Positions 17,130 to 27,082 of a DNA stretch of 64,000 nucleotides are shown here, piece by piece. The notes below the pieces were generated by a model, which worked only from the letters and a program-made list of their open reading frames with translations, searched no databases and was not told where the DNA came from. This stretch comes from Maribacter algicola. GTDB taxonomy: Bacteria > Bacteroidota > Bacteroidia > Flavobacteriales > Flavobacteriaceae. The stretch spans positions 2,108,001-2,172,000 of the forward strand of contig NZ_QUSX01000001.1 of assembly GCF_003933245.1 (NCBI RefSeq). Direction: 5' to 3'. The translations under genes were made by a program, and so were the position numbers. Numbering within the stretch: the stretch's first letter is position 1; the number at the start of each line of letters is the position of its first letter.

Positions 17130-18000
17130 AGCTGGTTTTGTAAATATTATTGGTAATCCCAACGTGGGCAAGTCCACCTTAATGAATGCCTTTGTGGGTG
17201 AAAAATTATCCATAATTACTTCGAAGGCACAAACTACAAGACACAGGATTTTAGGTATTGTAAACGGAGATGATTTTCAGGTTATTCTTTCGGATACTCC
17301 TGGTATTATCAAACCTGCCTATGATCTTCAATCCTCTATGATGGATTTTGTAAAGTCGGCTTTTGATGATGCCGATGTACTATTATATATGGTCGAAATA
17401 GGTGAGAAGGCTTTGAAAGATGAAAACTTCTTTATTAGGATTAAGAATTCTAAGATTCCTGTACTCTTGCTTTTGAACAAAATCGATAGTGCCAGCCAAG
17501 AACTTTTGGAAGAGCAGGTACAGTATTGGCAGGAACAACTTCCATCCGTGGAAATACATCCCATATCGGCCCTGCAAAACTTCAATGTTCGGGGTGTTTT
17601 TGAAAGAATTTTAGAGTTGTTGCCGATTTCCCCACCCTATTATCCCAAGGACCAATTAACGGATAAACCGGAACGTTTTTTTGTCAACGAAACCATACGG
17701 GAAAAAATACTCTTGTATTATAAAAAGGAAATTCCATATGCCGTGGAGGTGGAGACCGAGGAATTTCTTGAGGATGAAGAGATAATTAGAATTCGATCCG
17801 TAATCATGGTCGAGCGAGATTCCCAAAAAGGAATTATAATCGGCCATAAAGGTAGCGCACTGAAAAAAGTAGGGGTTGAAGCCCGAAAGGATTTGGAACA
17901 GTTTTTTGACAAGCAAGTACACATTGAACTATACGTAAAGGTGAACAAAAATTGGCGTAACGACACTAGACAATTAAAACGGTTTGGGTATAATAATTAA
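17116..18000 (+). CDS. era: GTPase Era
   Basis: A 294-residue protein with the full Era layout. The GTPase domain has G1 GNPNVGKS, switch TTRHRILG, G3 DTPG and G4 NKID. A C-terminal KH domain includes IIIGHKGSALKKVGVEARKD. It binds 16S rRNA and GTP during 30S subunit maturation. The length is typical (about 295-300). It overlaps the upstream symporter gene by 14 bp. Confidence 0.97.
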   Translation: MKDHKAGFVNIIGNPNVGKSTLMNAFVGEKLSIITSKAQTTRHRILGIVNGDDFQVILSDTPGIIKPAYDLQSSMMDFVKSAFDDADVLLYMVEIGEKALKDENFFIRIKNSKIPVLLLLNKIDSASQELLEEQVQYWQEQLPSVEIHPISALQNFNVRGVFERILELLPISPPYYPKDQLTDKPERFFVNETIREKILLYYKKEIPYAVEVETEEFLEDEEIIRIRSVIMVERDSQKGIIIGHKGSALKKVGVEARKDLEQFFDKQVHIELYVKVNKNWRNDTRQLKRFGYNN

Positions 18001-18154
18001 TGTTAGCCTATAATTTTGTATTTGTTTTATAATCTTCTAATTAGTAATCGTTTGAGGGTAAAATGAGCTCTCCAAAACAAACGATTTCACTTTTATGCAT
18101 TAAAACTTTTATCGAAAAAATTGCTTTAGGTCAGTTATGATGTAGAACTTTAAC

Positions 18155-18162
18155 TATCTTTG
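18155..18162 (+). promoter_or_regulatory. Bacteroidota -7 promoter box TATCTTTG
   Basis: Matches the TAnnTTTG consensus, upstream of the PglD/NeuD-like gene. It overlaps the TTG at 18160, so that codon would not be transcribed and cannot be the start. Confidence 0.55.
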
Positions 18163-18195
18163 AATATCGATGAAATGCAAAAAAAATACGATGAA

Positions 18196-18909
18196 ATGCA
18201 GAATATAATCATTTTTGGTGCTTCAGGCCACGGTAGTGTTGTACTGGATTGTATAGAGAAGGAAGGGAAGTACAAGGTGATAGGATTCATCGATTCTTTC
18301 AAAAAGAAAGGTGCCATAATTAATGGTTACCCAATTTTAGGTACCGAATTTGACTTACCATTTCTAATAGATAAATATAATATTCGTGGGGGTATTGTTG
18401 CTATTGGAGACAATTGGATTCGTAGTTCTATGGTAGACCGTATCAATAAGATTTCACCTAATTTTTCTTACGTCTCCGTTGTTCATCCAAGTGCTGAGGT
18501 TGGCAAGGGAGCGCAATATGGTGTTGGGACAGTTATAATGCCTGGTGTTATTGTAAATGCAAATTCCGTAATAGGTAATTTTTGCCTTTTAAACACCAAT
18601 AGTTCGTTAGGGCATGATGGGTTTATGCAAGATTTTTCCAGTTTAGCTCCAAAGACGTGCACTGGTGGTAATCTCATTTTGGGTAAGTATTCCGCCTTGT
18701 GTTTGGGAGCCAACGTTATTGATTCCATCACCATTGGCGAACATACCGTTGTAGGGGCAGGTTCTTTGGTAGTGGGTAATTTGGAAAGTAACATTCTCGC
18801 TTTTGGTTCTCCGGCCAAGAAAATTAAGGTAAGGAATATCGGCGAACCATATATGTCCGGTAGGAAAAACAAATTGGACGTCATTCCTCTTTACAAGTGG
18901 GAACAATAA
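18196..18909 (+). CDS. PglD/NeuD-like sugar O/N-acetyltransferase (left-handed beta-helix)
   Basis: A 237-residue protein with an N-terminal Rossmann-like domain (MQNIIIFGASGHGSVVLDCI), then hexapeptide repeats VGKGAQYGVGTVIMPGVIVN and the catalytic His region NTNSSLGHDGFM. This is the PglD/NeuD family: acetyl-CoA-dependent acetylation of nucleotide-activated sugars for surface glycans. The start is uncertain: CGATGAAATGCA occurs twice (18168 and 18189), giving in-frame ATGs at 18175 and 18196; the latter fits the family. No glycan genes adjoin it, so the substrate is unknown. Confidence 0.85.
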   Translation: MQNIIIFGASGHGSVVLDCIEKEGKYKVIGFIDSFKKKGAIINGYPILGTEFDLPFLIDKYNIRGGIVAIGDNWIRSSMVDRINKISPNFSYVSVVHPSAEVGKGAQYGVGTVIMPGVIVNANSVIGNFCLLNTNSSLGHDGFMQDFSSLAPKTCTGGNLILGKYSALCLGANVIDSITIGEHTVVGAGSLVVGNLESNILAFGSPAKKIKVRNIGEPYMSGRKNKLDVIPLYKWEQ

Positions 18910-18952
18910 ACTGGTTATCATTTTTCTGAATACTTTAATTACTACCTTTGCG

Positions 18953-18960
18953 CCAAATTT
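18953..18960 (+). promoter_or_regulatory. Bacteroidota -7 box TACCTTTG before der
   Basis: Matches TAnnTTTG and ends only 5 bp before the der ATG at 18966. Transcription would begin at or next to the start codon, implying a leaderless or near-leaderless mRNA. No clear TTTG -33 box was seen. Confidence 0.6.
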
Positions 18961-18965
18961 AAGCT

Positions 18966-20270
18966 ATGGGTGCTATTGTTGCTATTGTGGGAAGGCCAAA
19001 TGTGGGTAAATCGACTTTTTTCAATCGGTTGATCCAACGAAGGGAGGCAATTGTAGACGCTTCGAGCGGGGTTACGCGTGACCGCCACTATGGGAAAAGC
19101 GATTGGAACGGAAAGGAATTCTCACTCATAGATACCGGAGGATATGTTTTGGGCAGTGATGATATCTTTGAACAGGAGATAGATAAGCAGGTAGAACTTG
19201 CCATAGAGGAAGCAGATGCCATTATTTTTATGGTGGATGTGGAAACTGGTGTAACAGGTATGGATGAAGATGTCGCCAAACTTCTTAGGCGTGTCAATAA
19301 ACCGGTTTTTTTGGCGGTGAACAAGGTGGATAATGCCATGAGAGAAGAGGATGCGGTTGAATTCTACTCGCTTGGCCTGGGGGATTATTATACTTTATCA
19401 AGCATTAATGGTAGTGGTACCGGCGAACTGTTGGACGCATTGGTAGAGAAATTACCGGAAGGCGAAAAGGAGGAAAGTGAACTTCCCAGATTTGCCGTTG
19501 TCGGAAGGCCCAATGCCGGTAAATCCTCTTTCATAAATGCATTGATAGGTGAGGAGCGGTATATAGTTACCGATATTGCTGGCACTACACGGGATAGTAT
19601 CGATACAACCTATAACCGATTCGGGTTCGAATTTAATTTGGTGGATACGGCAGGAATTCGAAGGAAATCCAAGGTTAAGGAAGATTTGGAGTTTTATTCT
19701 GTAATGCGCTCCGTAAGGGCCATAGAGAATTGTGATGTTTGCTTATTATTGTTGGATGCCACCCGTGGCTTTGACGGCCAGGTTGAAAATATTTTTTGGT
19801 TGGCGGCCAGGAACAATAAGGGTATTGTAATTCTGGTAAACAAATGGGATTTGGTAGCCGATAAAGAGACCAATACCATTAAGCAATACACCCAAAAAAT
19901 AAAGAAGGCCATTGAACCTTTTACCGATGTGCCCATTCTTTTTATATCTGTACTAACAAAACAACGCATATTCAAAGCCATTGAAACGGCCGTGGAGGTG
20001 TATCAGAATAGAAGTAAAAAAATTAAGACCCGTGAGTTTAACGATGTCATGCTACCTTTAATTGAAAATTACCCGCCTCCTGCTTACAAAGGCAAATACG
20101 TGAAAATCAAGTTTTGTACCCAACTGCCTACACCATATCCTCAATTTGCCTTTTTCTGCAACCTGCCCCAGTATGTCAGGGATCCTTATAAAAGATATCT
20201 CGAAAATAAAATCAGGGAAGAATTTGATTTTACGGGCGTGCCTATTAAGGTTTTTATGCGAAAGAAATAA
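18966..20270 (+). CDS. der: GTPase Der (EngA)
   Basis: A 434-residue double-GTPase. The first G domain has [13 protein letters not shown] and NKVD; the second (from about residue 175) has [13 protein letters not shown] and NKWD. A C-terminal KH-like domain ends [11 protein letters not shown]. It is needed for 50S ribosomal subunit assembly. The length is normal. It has its own promoter box 5 bp before the ATG. Confidence 0.97.
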   Translation: MGAIVAIVGRPNVGKSTFFNRLIQRREAIVDASSGVTRDRHYGKSDWNGKEFSLIDTGGYVLGSDDIFEQEIDKQVELAIEEADAIIFMVDVETGVTGMDEDVAKLLRRVNKPVFLAVNKVDNAMREEDAVEFYSLGLGDYYTLSSINGSGTGELLDALVEKLPEGEKEESELPRFAVVGRPNAGKSSFINALIGEERYIVTDIAGTTRDSIDTTYNRFGFEFNLVDTAGIRRKSKVKEDLEFYSVMRSVRAIENCDVCLLLLDATRGFDGQVENIFWLAARNNKGIVILVNKWDLVADKETNTIKQYTQKIKKAIEPFTDVPILFISVLTKQRIFKAIETAVEVYQNRSKKIKTREFNDVMLPLIENYPPPAYKGKYVKIKFCTQLPTPYPQFAFFCNLPQYVRDPYKRYLENKIREEFDFTGVPIKVFMRKK

Positions 20271-20308
20271 AATAAGGTAGGCACGATTTTTGGGGATTCA
20301 ATGCCACT

Positions 20309-22627
20309 ATGACCTTCTCTTGTATGCGTGGAATTTACTTTCTTATGGGATGTCTAATTGGTTCATTGGTCTTGGCTCAGCCACAGTCCAAAGATCAAGG
20401 ACTTTATACAATGGAGAACATCCATCTTCATCTAAACAAAACTAAATATTTGATGGGAGAGCAGCTTTGGTTCAAAGCTTATGTTTGGGACCAAAAGCAA
20501 AAAGTGCCATCGATGGGGACGACCAATCTTCATGTTGGGATTTACAATAATCAGGGAAAAGAAATCAAACGAAAGCTCTTGTTGGTTGAATCCGGTATGG
20601 CTCAGGGTGAATTTGTTATCGATTCTGCTTTATCGGACACAGAATACACCATAATGGCTTGGACTAACTTCATGCAAAATTTTGAGCATTTGCCCCCTTT
20701 TCAACAACGTATTCAAATTTTGAAGGATGGGATAAAAAGTGAAGATTCCCTTGAGAAAAAAATGAAAATTTCAATCTATCCGGAAGGTGGACAACTGATC
20801 GAGGGAGCATATAACAACATAGGAATATTTATAGACAACGGTCTGGGCCAGGGAATTCAGATTAATGATATTGAACTCATTGATGACAGAGGTAAACGCA
20901 TTCAACACAAAATTACCACAAACAGTTTTGGGATGGCCAAAACGGCCTTCTTGGTGGAAGCAGGAAAAAGTTACTACCTACAAAGTAAACAGCAAGAACT
21001 TCCTCTGATACGTCAACGTTTGCCCAACGCCATAAAAAATCGGGTAGGTCTCAGTATCAATAATCAAGGAAAGGAAAAGGTACTTTTTAGACTTGTTTCC
21101 TCCAAAGAAACCCTTTCAGCAAAGGATGGGGATACATATATGTTAGGTGTTTACCAGGATGATTTTCTAATGCTGGAAAATATTGAGATAGATAAACGGG
21201 AACCGGTGATTTCACTAGCTCGGGAAAAATTGCCTTTTGGTACTTTAACGGCAACCCTCTTTGATGAAGACTTAAGCCCAGTTGCCTATAGAATGTTTTT
21301 TAATCATAAAAATCAGAAGAGTGTCATTCGCCATGTGGAAATTGACCATGACTTTACCGAATTCGACGATTCTCTCAAGTTGAATCTTAGACTGCCCAAG
21401 GATATGCAGGAAGCAGAGGTAAGCCTATCTGCCCTTCCCAAGGAGAGTTTAGCCTATGATGCCTATAATTCGATTTCTTCCTCGTTCCTCTTAAGACCCT
21501 ATACAAATAAAACGTTTCAAGACCGATACTTTTTTGACGTTATGGACAGAAGAAAACAATACGAACTGGATTTACGTTTAATGATAGAGGGTTGGGGAAA
21601 ATACGACTGGTCTTCTAAAGAGCAAGGAGAGGTGGAATTGGCCTTTGAAATGGAAAGCGGCATTCCATTTTATGGAAAAGTATTGGACGCCAATCTGATG
21701 GAAGAAAACCAAATTGCACTGCTTGCCGAATTATCGCCGGACGTGGCTTTTGCTGAACTTGATAGGAATAAGTCTTTTAAAGGTAATATGGTTCTTTTTA
21801 ATGGTGATTCCCTAGGAGTGAGTCTCTTAGATGGAAAAGGAAAGCTTAGAAAACCCAAAGCGGAGATTTCGTTTGGAAACCCTGAAGAAACAGATTTGTC
21901 GATATTAGAATGGTTAAACAATAATATGCGTAAAAAGCAAAATGATGAGGTTAAGGAAAAATTTAGGTATGAACCATTAAATATAGGGGAAAGGACCATT
22001 GCACTAGATGAAGTGATAGTCACTGAAAATGCTTACAAAAAGAAAAAAACAGAAATGTTTGTAACAGATAATGGAATAATTAGTGAGGGCAGAATCATCA
22101 GAGACGCGGATATTGAAAGATACAATAGTGTTTCGAGTTATTTGGCTACCTTAGGTTATAGATATTCAAAAGGTTTGGATGCTGACGGCTTTTATGTTGA
22201 TGTTCTGCTGAACCCTAAAAACAATAGTCCGGTCAGCGTAGATTCAAGGCTTCTAAGCCTGCCTCTTTCTAGTGTAAAGGCCATTTACTTTGATATTGAA
22301 AAGGAAATATTTGTAAGTATAGTACTTAGGGATAGGGCTTATGAAAGTCCAGAACAACGTATGAAATTCGTCAAGTTTGCTATTGAAAATGGGTTTACCC
22401 TTCCTCAAGAGTATTTTCGGCCAAACTACTCGAATTATGGGAACCAGTTGTTCAAGGATTATGGTGCTTTGGATTGGAAAGCCAATATCTCGATAAACTC
22501 AGAAATACCTAAATCAGTAAAAATACCCCTTAAAAATCAGAATGGAATCCAATTGTATATTGAAGGTATGGATAGGGAGGGTTCTCTAATTTCCCAAAAA
22601 GAATTTATAGGCATTCAAACTTATTAG
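20309..22627 (+). CDS. Exported MG2/TonB-plug-like surface protein, paralog 1
   Basis: A 772-residue protein with a signal peptide ending FLMGCLIGSLVLAQ; Met6 at 20324 is an alternative start. An N-terminal macroglobulin-like beta domain (ENIHLHLNKTKYLMGEQLWF, YPEGGQLIEGAYNN) is followed by more beta domains. A C-terminal segment starts LDEVIVTEN, the hallmark before TonB-receptor plug domains, but no beta-barrel follows. It is closely related along its length to the next gene (22748-25063). Such proteins probably act at the cell envelope with TonB-type machinery; the substrate is unknown. Confidence 0.75.
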   Translation: MTFSCMRGIYFLMGCLIGSLVLAQPQSKDQGLYTMENIHLHLNKTKYLMGEQLWFKAYVWDQKQKVPSMGTTNLHVGIYNNQGKEIKRKLLLVESGMAQGEFVIDSALSDTEYTIMAWTNFMQNFEHLPPFQQRIQILKDGIKSEDSLEKKMKISIYPEGGQLIEGAYNNIGIFIDNGLGQGIQINDIELIDDRGKRIQHKITTNSFGMAKTAFLVEAGKSYYLQSKQQELPLIRQRLPNAIKNRVGLSINNQGKEKVLFRLVSSKETLSAKDGDTYMLGVYQDDFLMLENIEIDKREPVISLAREKLPFGTLTATLFDEDLSPVAYRMFFNHKNQKSVIRHVEIDHDFTEFDDSLKLNLRLPKDMQEAEVSLSALPKESLAYDAYNSISSSFLLRPYTNKTFQDRYFFDVMDRRKQYELDLRLMIEGWGKYDWSSKEQGEVELAFEMESGIPFYGKVLDANLMEENQIALLAELSPDVAFAELDRNKSFKGNMVLFNGDSLGVSLLDGKGKLRKPKAEISFGNPEETDLSILEWLNNNMRKKQNDEVKEKFRYEPLNIGERTIALDEVIVTENAYKKKKTEMFVTDNGIISEGRIIRDADIERYNSVSSYLATLGYRYSKGLDADGFYVDVLLNPKNNSPVSVDSRLLSLPLSSVKAIYFDIEKEIFVSIVLRDRAYESPEQRMKFVKFAIENGFTLPQEYFRPNYSNYGNQLFKDYGALDWKANISINSEIPKSVKIPLKNQNGIQLYIEGMDREGSLISQKEFIGIQTY

Positions 22628-22747
22628 TGGAAAATAAGATTCGCAAAGAGTTTGATTTCTATAGAGTTCCGATAACTATCCTTATAAGGAAAGAAATAGG
22701 GTTGTAATACGAATTCTGGGTTTTTTTTTATAAGTTACCAATGCCTT

Positions 22748-25063
22748 ATGGGGAGAACTGTATTTTTATTCTTTTTCATTGTCACGTTAGCTGTATTTGC
22801 TTTGGGCCAAGAAAATGGTCATGGCGAAACCATTGAAACATGGGAAAACATCCATCTACATATAAACAAAACCACGTTCTTACAAGGAGAGAGACTTTGG
22901 TTCAAAGCTTATGTAAGGGAACAGAAAACAGGACTCCCTTCATTGTTAACAACGAATTTACATGTCGCCTTGTTCAATAAAGAAGGTGAACAGGTGAAAC
23001 GGAAATTAATTTTCATTCAAAATGGTTTAGGTCAAGGAAGCTTTGCTATAGACTCTGCAATGACCGACACTGAATATACCCTTCTGGCATGGACTAATTA
23101 CATGCGAAACTTTAAAAATTTAAAATCTTTTAGCCAGAATTTAAAAATAGTTAAATATGATACTGTTAGCGAAATAAGCTCTGAACCCACAATTCAAATT
23201 TCGGTATATCCAGAAGGTGGGCAATTAATTGAAGGGGCATATAATAATATTGGCATATTGGCGAAAAATGGTTTCGGTCAAGGTATAGCAGCTAATGATT
23301 TAACATTAATTGACAATTTGGGAAATGTAATTCGCAAGAACATTGTTACCAACGAATTAGGAATAGGCAAAACCGGATTTATGGTTGAACCTGACAAGCG
23401 TTATTTTCTGCAATTCGAGAGAGCGGCTCTCCCAATGATAACTAAAGAGCTTCCTAAGGCCGTACAAAATCAAATCAGCATAAATATCGATAATAATGGC
23501 AAGGATGAGGTGCTCATTAAGTTGGTTGGCTCTAGAGATACATTTGAAGATAAATACAGGGAGAATTATACTATTGCAATTTATAAGGATGAGTTTCTTA
23601 GTTTAGAAGATTTGGTAACCAGTCGAGATGAATCCGTAATTTCATTTGATCGCGAGCAACTACCGTTTGGTGTTCTGACAGCCATACTTTTTGATAAAGA
23701 TTTGAAACCAATTGCTTACCGTATGTTCTTTAATCACTATAGTACTGAAAATAGGATAGTGGAGTTGGAAATTGAGCATAACCTAATTTTAAATGATTCT
23801 ATAGAGTTAGATTTATTATTACCGGAAGATATCGACATTGAAATTAATGCGAGTATTTCCATAATTCCAGACGGGAGTTCCGCTTATGATCCAGATAATT
23901 CAATCCTTACTTCTTTTTTGATTAGTCCATATTCAAAATTTCATTTTGAAGACTATTACTTTTTTGAAAATCAAGATAGAAGAAAACGTTTTGAATTGGA
24001 CATGCGATTACTGATTGAAGGTTGGGGAAGATACAATTGGGATTCTAGAAAATTGACAGAGACTTACAGTGCTTTTAATAGGGAAAATGGTATTGCTTTT
24101 CAGGGAAAAATCATCGATGCTGATTTGGATTATGAGCAGCAGGTGTATTTAGTGGCCAAATTATCGACGGCTATGGAGTTTAATGAATTGCAGAAAGATA
24201 AGTCCTTTAAAGGAAACATGGTACTTTTTGAGGGTGACTCTTTACAAGTCAGTCTCATAGGTAAAGGAGGAAAGCTTAGAAAACCAAAGGCCGAAATCAG
24301 ATTTACAAACACCCCTAGGGAGTTAATGAATAAGAATGAATGGTTGAATCATGAAACAGTAAGAAGAAACAAAGACGATAGCGGAAAATCAATATCAAAT
24401 CAACCCTTAAGTATTGAGGAAAGGACTATTTCTTTAGACGAGGTAACTGTCACTGATAATTTGACGCGAGATAATAAATTTCAAATATCTGCAGAAGTTG
24501 AAGGTCGAGTAATAGGAGATTTGGACATTAAGCGTTCACCTTCCCTAAGTACCTATTTGGCAAGGCTTGGTTTTATTATTGGGGGTAATAATGGCAAACT
24601 AGGAGTATATCTTCCAGATAGATTGGGGGGGCTTATCAAAGTTCCAATTATAATTGATGGAATGGGAGCTTTACCGGGCGAGGTTATCGGCTTACCTCTA
24701 TCCAGTGTTCAATTTCTAACTTTCAGTAAATCCAGAATGACTCCACCTTTTATCTCCATCTCAATGAACAAAAACTATGTAGATCCGGAGAATAGAAACA
24801 AATTTGTCAAATTCGCGATTGAAAATGGATATGCTCAACCAGAAGAATATTTTGCTCCAGATTACCCCGATTATACCAGCTCGATATATAAAAGCTACGG
24901 TGCCATTTATTGGAAGGCCAACGTATCAATTGATTCCAGGGGTCCAACCACCATTACCGTTCCTATTAAAAATCAGAGAAAAATATGGGTTAATGTAGAA
25001 GGAATGAGTTCTGATGGCTCATTGGTTTCTTTTAAAAAAAGAATAACACTTGGAAACGAGTAA
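22748..25063 (+). CDS. Exported MG2/TonB-plug-like surface protein, paralog 2
   Basis: A 771-residue protein with signal peptide FLFFFIVTLAVFALGQ, then ENIHLHINKTTFLQGERLWF and YPEGGQLIEGAYNN, nearly the same motifs as the upstream gene. The plug-like segment begins ISLDEVTVTDN. It contains an added glycine-rich turn (GFIIGGNNGKLG). The order and length match paralog 1, so it is a tandem duplication. The 120-bp gap has no terminator, so co-transcription is likely. The function is not established. Confidence 0.75.
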   Translation: MGRTVFLFFFIVTLAVFALGQENGHGETIETWENIHLHINKTTFLQGERLWFKAYVREQKTGLPSLLTTNLHVALFNKEGEQVKRKLIFIQNGLGQGSFAIDSAMTDTEYTLLAWTNYMRNFKNLKSFSQNLKIVKYDTVSEISSEPTIQISVYPEGGQLIEGAYNNIGILAKNGFGQGIAANDLTLIDNLGNVIRKNIVTNELGIGKTGFMVEPDKRYFLQFERAALPMITKELPKAVQNQISINIDNNGKDEVLIKLVGSRDTFEDKYRENYTIAIYKDEFLSLEDLVTSRDESVISFDREQLPFGVLTAILFDKDLKPIAYRMFFNHYSTENRIVELEIEHNLILNDSIELDLLLPEDIDIEINASISIIPDGSSAYDPDNSILTSFLISPYSKFHFEDYYFFENQDRRKRFELDMRLLIEGWGRYNWDSRKLTETYSAFNRENGIAFQGKIIDADLDYEQQVYLVAKLSTAMEFNELQKDKSFKGNMVLFEGDSLQVSLIGKGGKLRKPKAEIRFTNTPRELMNKNEWLNHETVRRNKDDSGKSISNQPLSIEERTISLDEVTVTDNLTRDNKFQISAEVEGRVIGDLDIKRSPSLSTYLARLGFIIGGNNGKLGVYLPDRLGGLIKVPIIIDGMGALPGEVIGLPLSSVQFLTFSKSRMTPPFISISMNKNYVDPENRNKFVKFAIENGYAQPEEYFAPDYPDYTSSIYKSYGAIYWKANVSIDSRGPTTITVPIKNQRKIWVNVEGMSSDGSLVSFKKRITLGNE

Positions 25064-25126
25064 TGTGTTTTTAATTTTCAATAACTTAATATGGAAATTG
25101 TGTAATGTCCTTTAGCAGAATCAACA

Positions 25127-25990
25127 TCACCAACCTCCAGAAGCACCGCCACCACCGAAGCCACCACCTCCGAAGCCTCCACTGAAGCCACCTCCTCCAA
25201 AACTGCCTCCTCCAAATCCACCGCCCGATGAGCCACTTCTACCCATATTGCTCAATATGATTACGTCCCAAGGACTAAGCCCACGCCTTCTACTTCCTCG
25301 TCCATTGTTTCCTCCTTTACGGTTCCATAAAATAAATAGAATCACAAGGAAAATTATAAAGGGTAAAAAAGCGGAGAAAGGTGGACCGTTGTTTTCGTTG
25401 AAACTCCTTTCTTCCTTGAATTCACCTGTAAGAACATCGAAAATAGCATCCGCTCCAAGATTAAGACCACTATAATAATCCCCTTTTTTAAACTCAGGAA
25501 TGATGACATTTTGAATAATTCTTCGAGACATGGCATCCGTTAAGGAACTTTCCACACCATAACCCGTATTTATCGCAATTTTTCGATCGTCACGGGCTAG
25601 TATAACCAAAATTCCGTTGTCCTTTCCACTTTGTCCAATACCCCATTTTTGGCCCCATTGTGCACCTAAGTAATTAATGTTTTCGCCCTCTGTACTGGCA
25701 ATTATGGCCATCACGATTTGTGTGGACGTACTGTCTGAATACCGTATCAGTTTCTGCTCCAATGCCTTTTTCCGGCCTTCGGGCAACAGGTTCACATAAT
25801 CATAAACACTCGTTTGCAAGGAAGGTTTCGGCGGAATCTCAAATTGCCCCCAGCCTAAATGGGTAATAAGGAATATAAAAAGGACGGATAAAATTTTTCT
25901 CGAATCCGTAAGGATTAGGCGATTGAGGCCCTTCAATATTCTCCTCTCCTTTGGGGAGGCCGGGAGGGGATTATCCTTTTGAAACCTCAT
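25127..25990 (-). CDS. TPM-domain membrane protein (YgcG-like), Gly-rich C-terminus
   Basis: A 287-residue protein with an N-terminal signal segment (ILSVLFIFLITHLGWG), a TPM domain about 50-180 (TQIVMAIIASTEGENINYLG, NDGILVILARDDRKIAINTG), one membrane helix (AFLPFIIFLVILFILW) and a long Gly/Ser/Phe tail. It is the third gene of a lemA-TPM-TPM operon and overlaps the upstream gene by 20 bp. The first residues from ATG 25990 (NPLPASPKERR) are encoded by a dispersed repeat. A TTG at 25936 preceded by GGAGAGGAG is an alternative start. Envelope-associated; function unknown. Confidence 0.85.
   Translation of the reverse strand: MRFQKDNPLPASPKERRILKGLNRLILTDSRKILSVLFIFLITHLGWGQFEIPPKPSLQTSVYDYVNLLPEGRKKALEQKLIRYSDSTSTQIVMAIIASTEGENINYLGAQWGQKWGIGQSGKDNGILVILARDDRKIAINTGYGVESSLTDAMSRRIIQNVIIPEFKKGDYYSGLNLGADAIFDVLTGEFKEERSFNENNGPPFSAFLPFIIFLVILFILWNRKGGNNGRGSRRRGLSPWDVIILSNMGRSGSSGGGFGGGSFGGGGFSGGFGGGGFGGGGASGGW
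25941..25970. repeat. Dispersed GC-rich repeat (CTCC-TTTG-GGGAGG family), copy 1
   Basis: GC-rich stretch with CTCTCCTTTGGGGAGG followed by GGGAGGGG, forming a short stem (TCTCC/GGGGA). It lies directly after the stop of the first TPM gene and inside the N-terminal coding region of the second. It is related in architecture to the copy at 31847-31872. Confidence 0.6.
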
Positions 25991-26408
25991 TGCTCAGTTC
26001 GTTTGTGTCATTGGCATGCCATGGAAAATGTACCTTGAGTTCTCTTCCGGCCTCCAGGATTCCGGCTACCAACCCTTCTTTAAAATGCCCTTTTTTAAAG
26101 TGTGTTTCAATGATGTGCTTGGTAGAGTCCCAAAAGCCTTTGGGAACAACATCGTTGATGCCTTTGTCCCCACAGATGACAAATTTCCTATCGTGTACGG
26201 CAACGTAAATTAAAACCCCGTTGCTTTCCCTGGTATTGTCCATCTTTAGTAAATGGAAAATTTCCCTGGCACGGTCATAATGGTTTTCCCGTGTATGTGC
26301 TTCTATGTGTACACGGATTTCCCCGGAAGTATTTCTTTCCGCTTCCAGAATGGCCTCAACAATTTCTTGTTCTTCGGCCTGGGTCAAAAAATCCTCTACT
26401 CTGGACAT
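25971..26408 (-). CDS. TPM-domain protein (small)
   Basis: A 145-residue soluble TPM protein from ATG 26408; a TTG at 26423 would overlap lemA. Motifs are EAERNTSGEIRVHIEAH and SNGVLIYVAVHDRKFVICGD. There is no signal peptide. It follows lemA by 7 bp and its 3' end overlaps the next TPM gene by 20 bp, so the three form one operon. TPM proteins are linked to photosystem repair in plants and to envelope functions in bacteria; the role here is unknown. Confidence 0.85.
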   Translation of the reverse strand: MSRVEDFLTQAEEQEIVEAILEAERNTSGEIRVHIEAHTRENHYDRAREIFHLLKMDNTRESNGVLIYVAVHDRKFVICGDKGINDVVPKGFWDSTKHIIETHFKKGHFKEGLVAGILEAGRELKVHFPWHANDTNELSNEVSKG

Positions 26409-26415
26409 TGGGTTA

Positions 26416-27015
26416 TCAATCAAATTCGAAATTTACATCGGGAGCTTGTTCCGAACCTGCTTCGGATTTAAAATAGGCCAGTTCATCAAAATTGAAGAAC
26501 CCTGCTAAAATAGAGTTTGGAAATTTTTTGATATGAAGATTGTAAGGTTCTACGGTCGCATTGAAACGGTCTCTCGCTACGTTGATCCTATTTTCCGTTC
26601 CTTCCAATTGGGATTGTAGTTCCAAAAAGTTTTGGTTCGCTTTTAAATCTGGATACCGTTCTACGGTAACCAACAATCGGCTTAAGGCACTACTAAGGCC
26701 ACTCTGTGCTTGGTTGAAATTCGCCAATTGTTCAGGAGTGATATTTGTTGGGTCGATATTTACCGAGGTTGCTTTCGCCCTTGCCTCAATAACATCAGTT
26801 AAGGTGCCGCGTTCAAAGTCTGCCGCGCCTTGTACGGTTTTCACCAAATTTCCTATGAGGTCGTTTCTTCTTTGGTAGGCGCTTTCTACATTCGCCCACG
26901 TTTTTGTGGAAGTTTCCTTTAGGGCAATGGCCGTGTTGTTAAAACCTACGGCCCATTGATAAATCCCAAGAGCGAGTACGCCCAGTACTATTAAAGCAAT
27001 TATTCCTTTTTTCAT
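26416..27015 (-). CDS. lemA: LemA family protein
   Basis: A 199-residue protein starting at ATG 27015 (MKKGIIALIVLGVLALGIYQ), with an N-terminal membrane anchor then four long helices: YNNxV-type motifs appear as VESAYQRRNDLIGNLVKTVQ, LSRLLVTVERYPDLKANQNF and YNLHIKKFPNSILAGFFNF. The length is typical. It is first in an operon with two TPM-domain genes, the standard bacterial arrangement. Inner-membrane protein with its helical bundle outside or inside by unknown topology; function unresolved. Confidence 0.95.
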   Translation of the reverse strand: MKKGIIALIVLGVLALGIYQWAVGFNNTAIALKETSTKTWANVESAYQRRNDLIGNLVKTVQGAADFERGTLTDVIEARAKATSVNIDPTNITPEQLANFNQAQSGLSSALSRLLVTVERYPDLKANQNFLELQSQLEGTENRINVARDRFNATVEPYNLHIKKFPNSILAGFFNFDELAYFKSEAGSEQAPDVNFEFD

Positions 27016-27082
27016 TGTCAATAGTTTTAGTGTTTATTATGGTTATCCAGTTAGTATGCCAAAGAAGCCTTTTGTTACGTTT

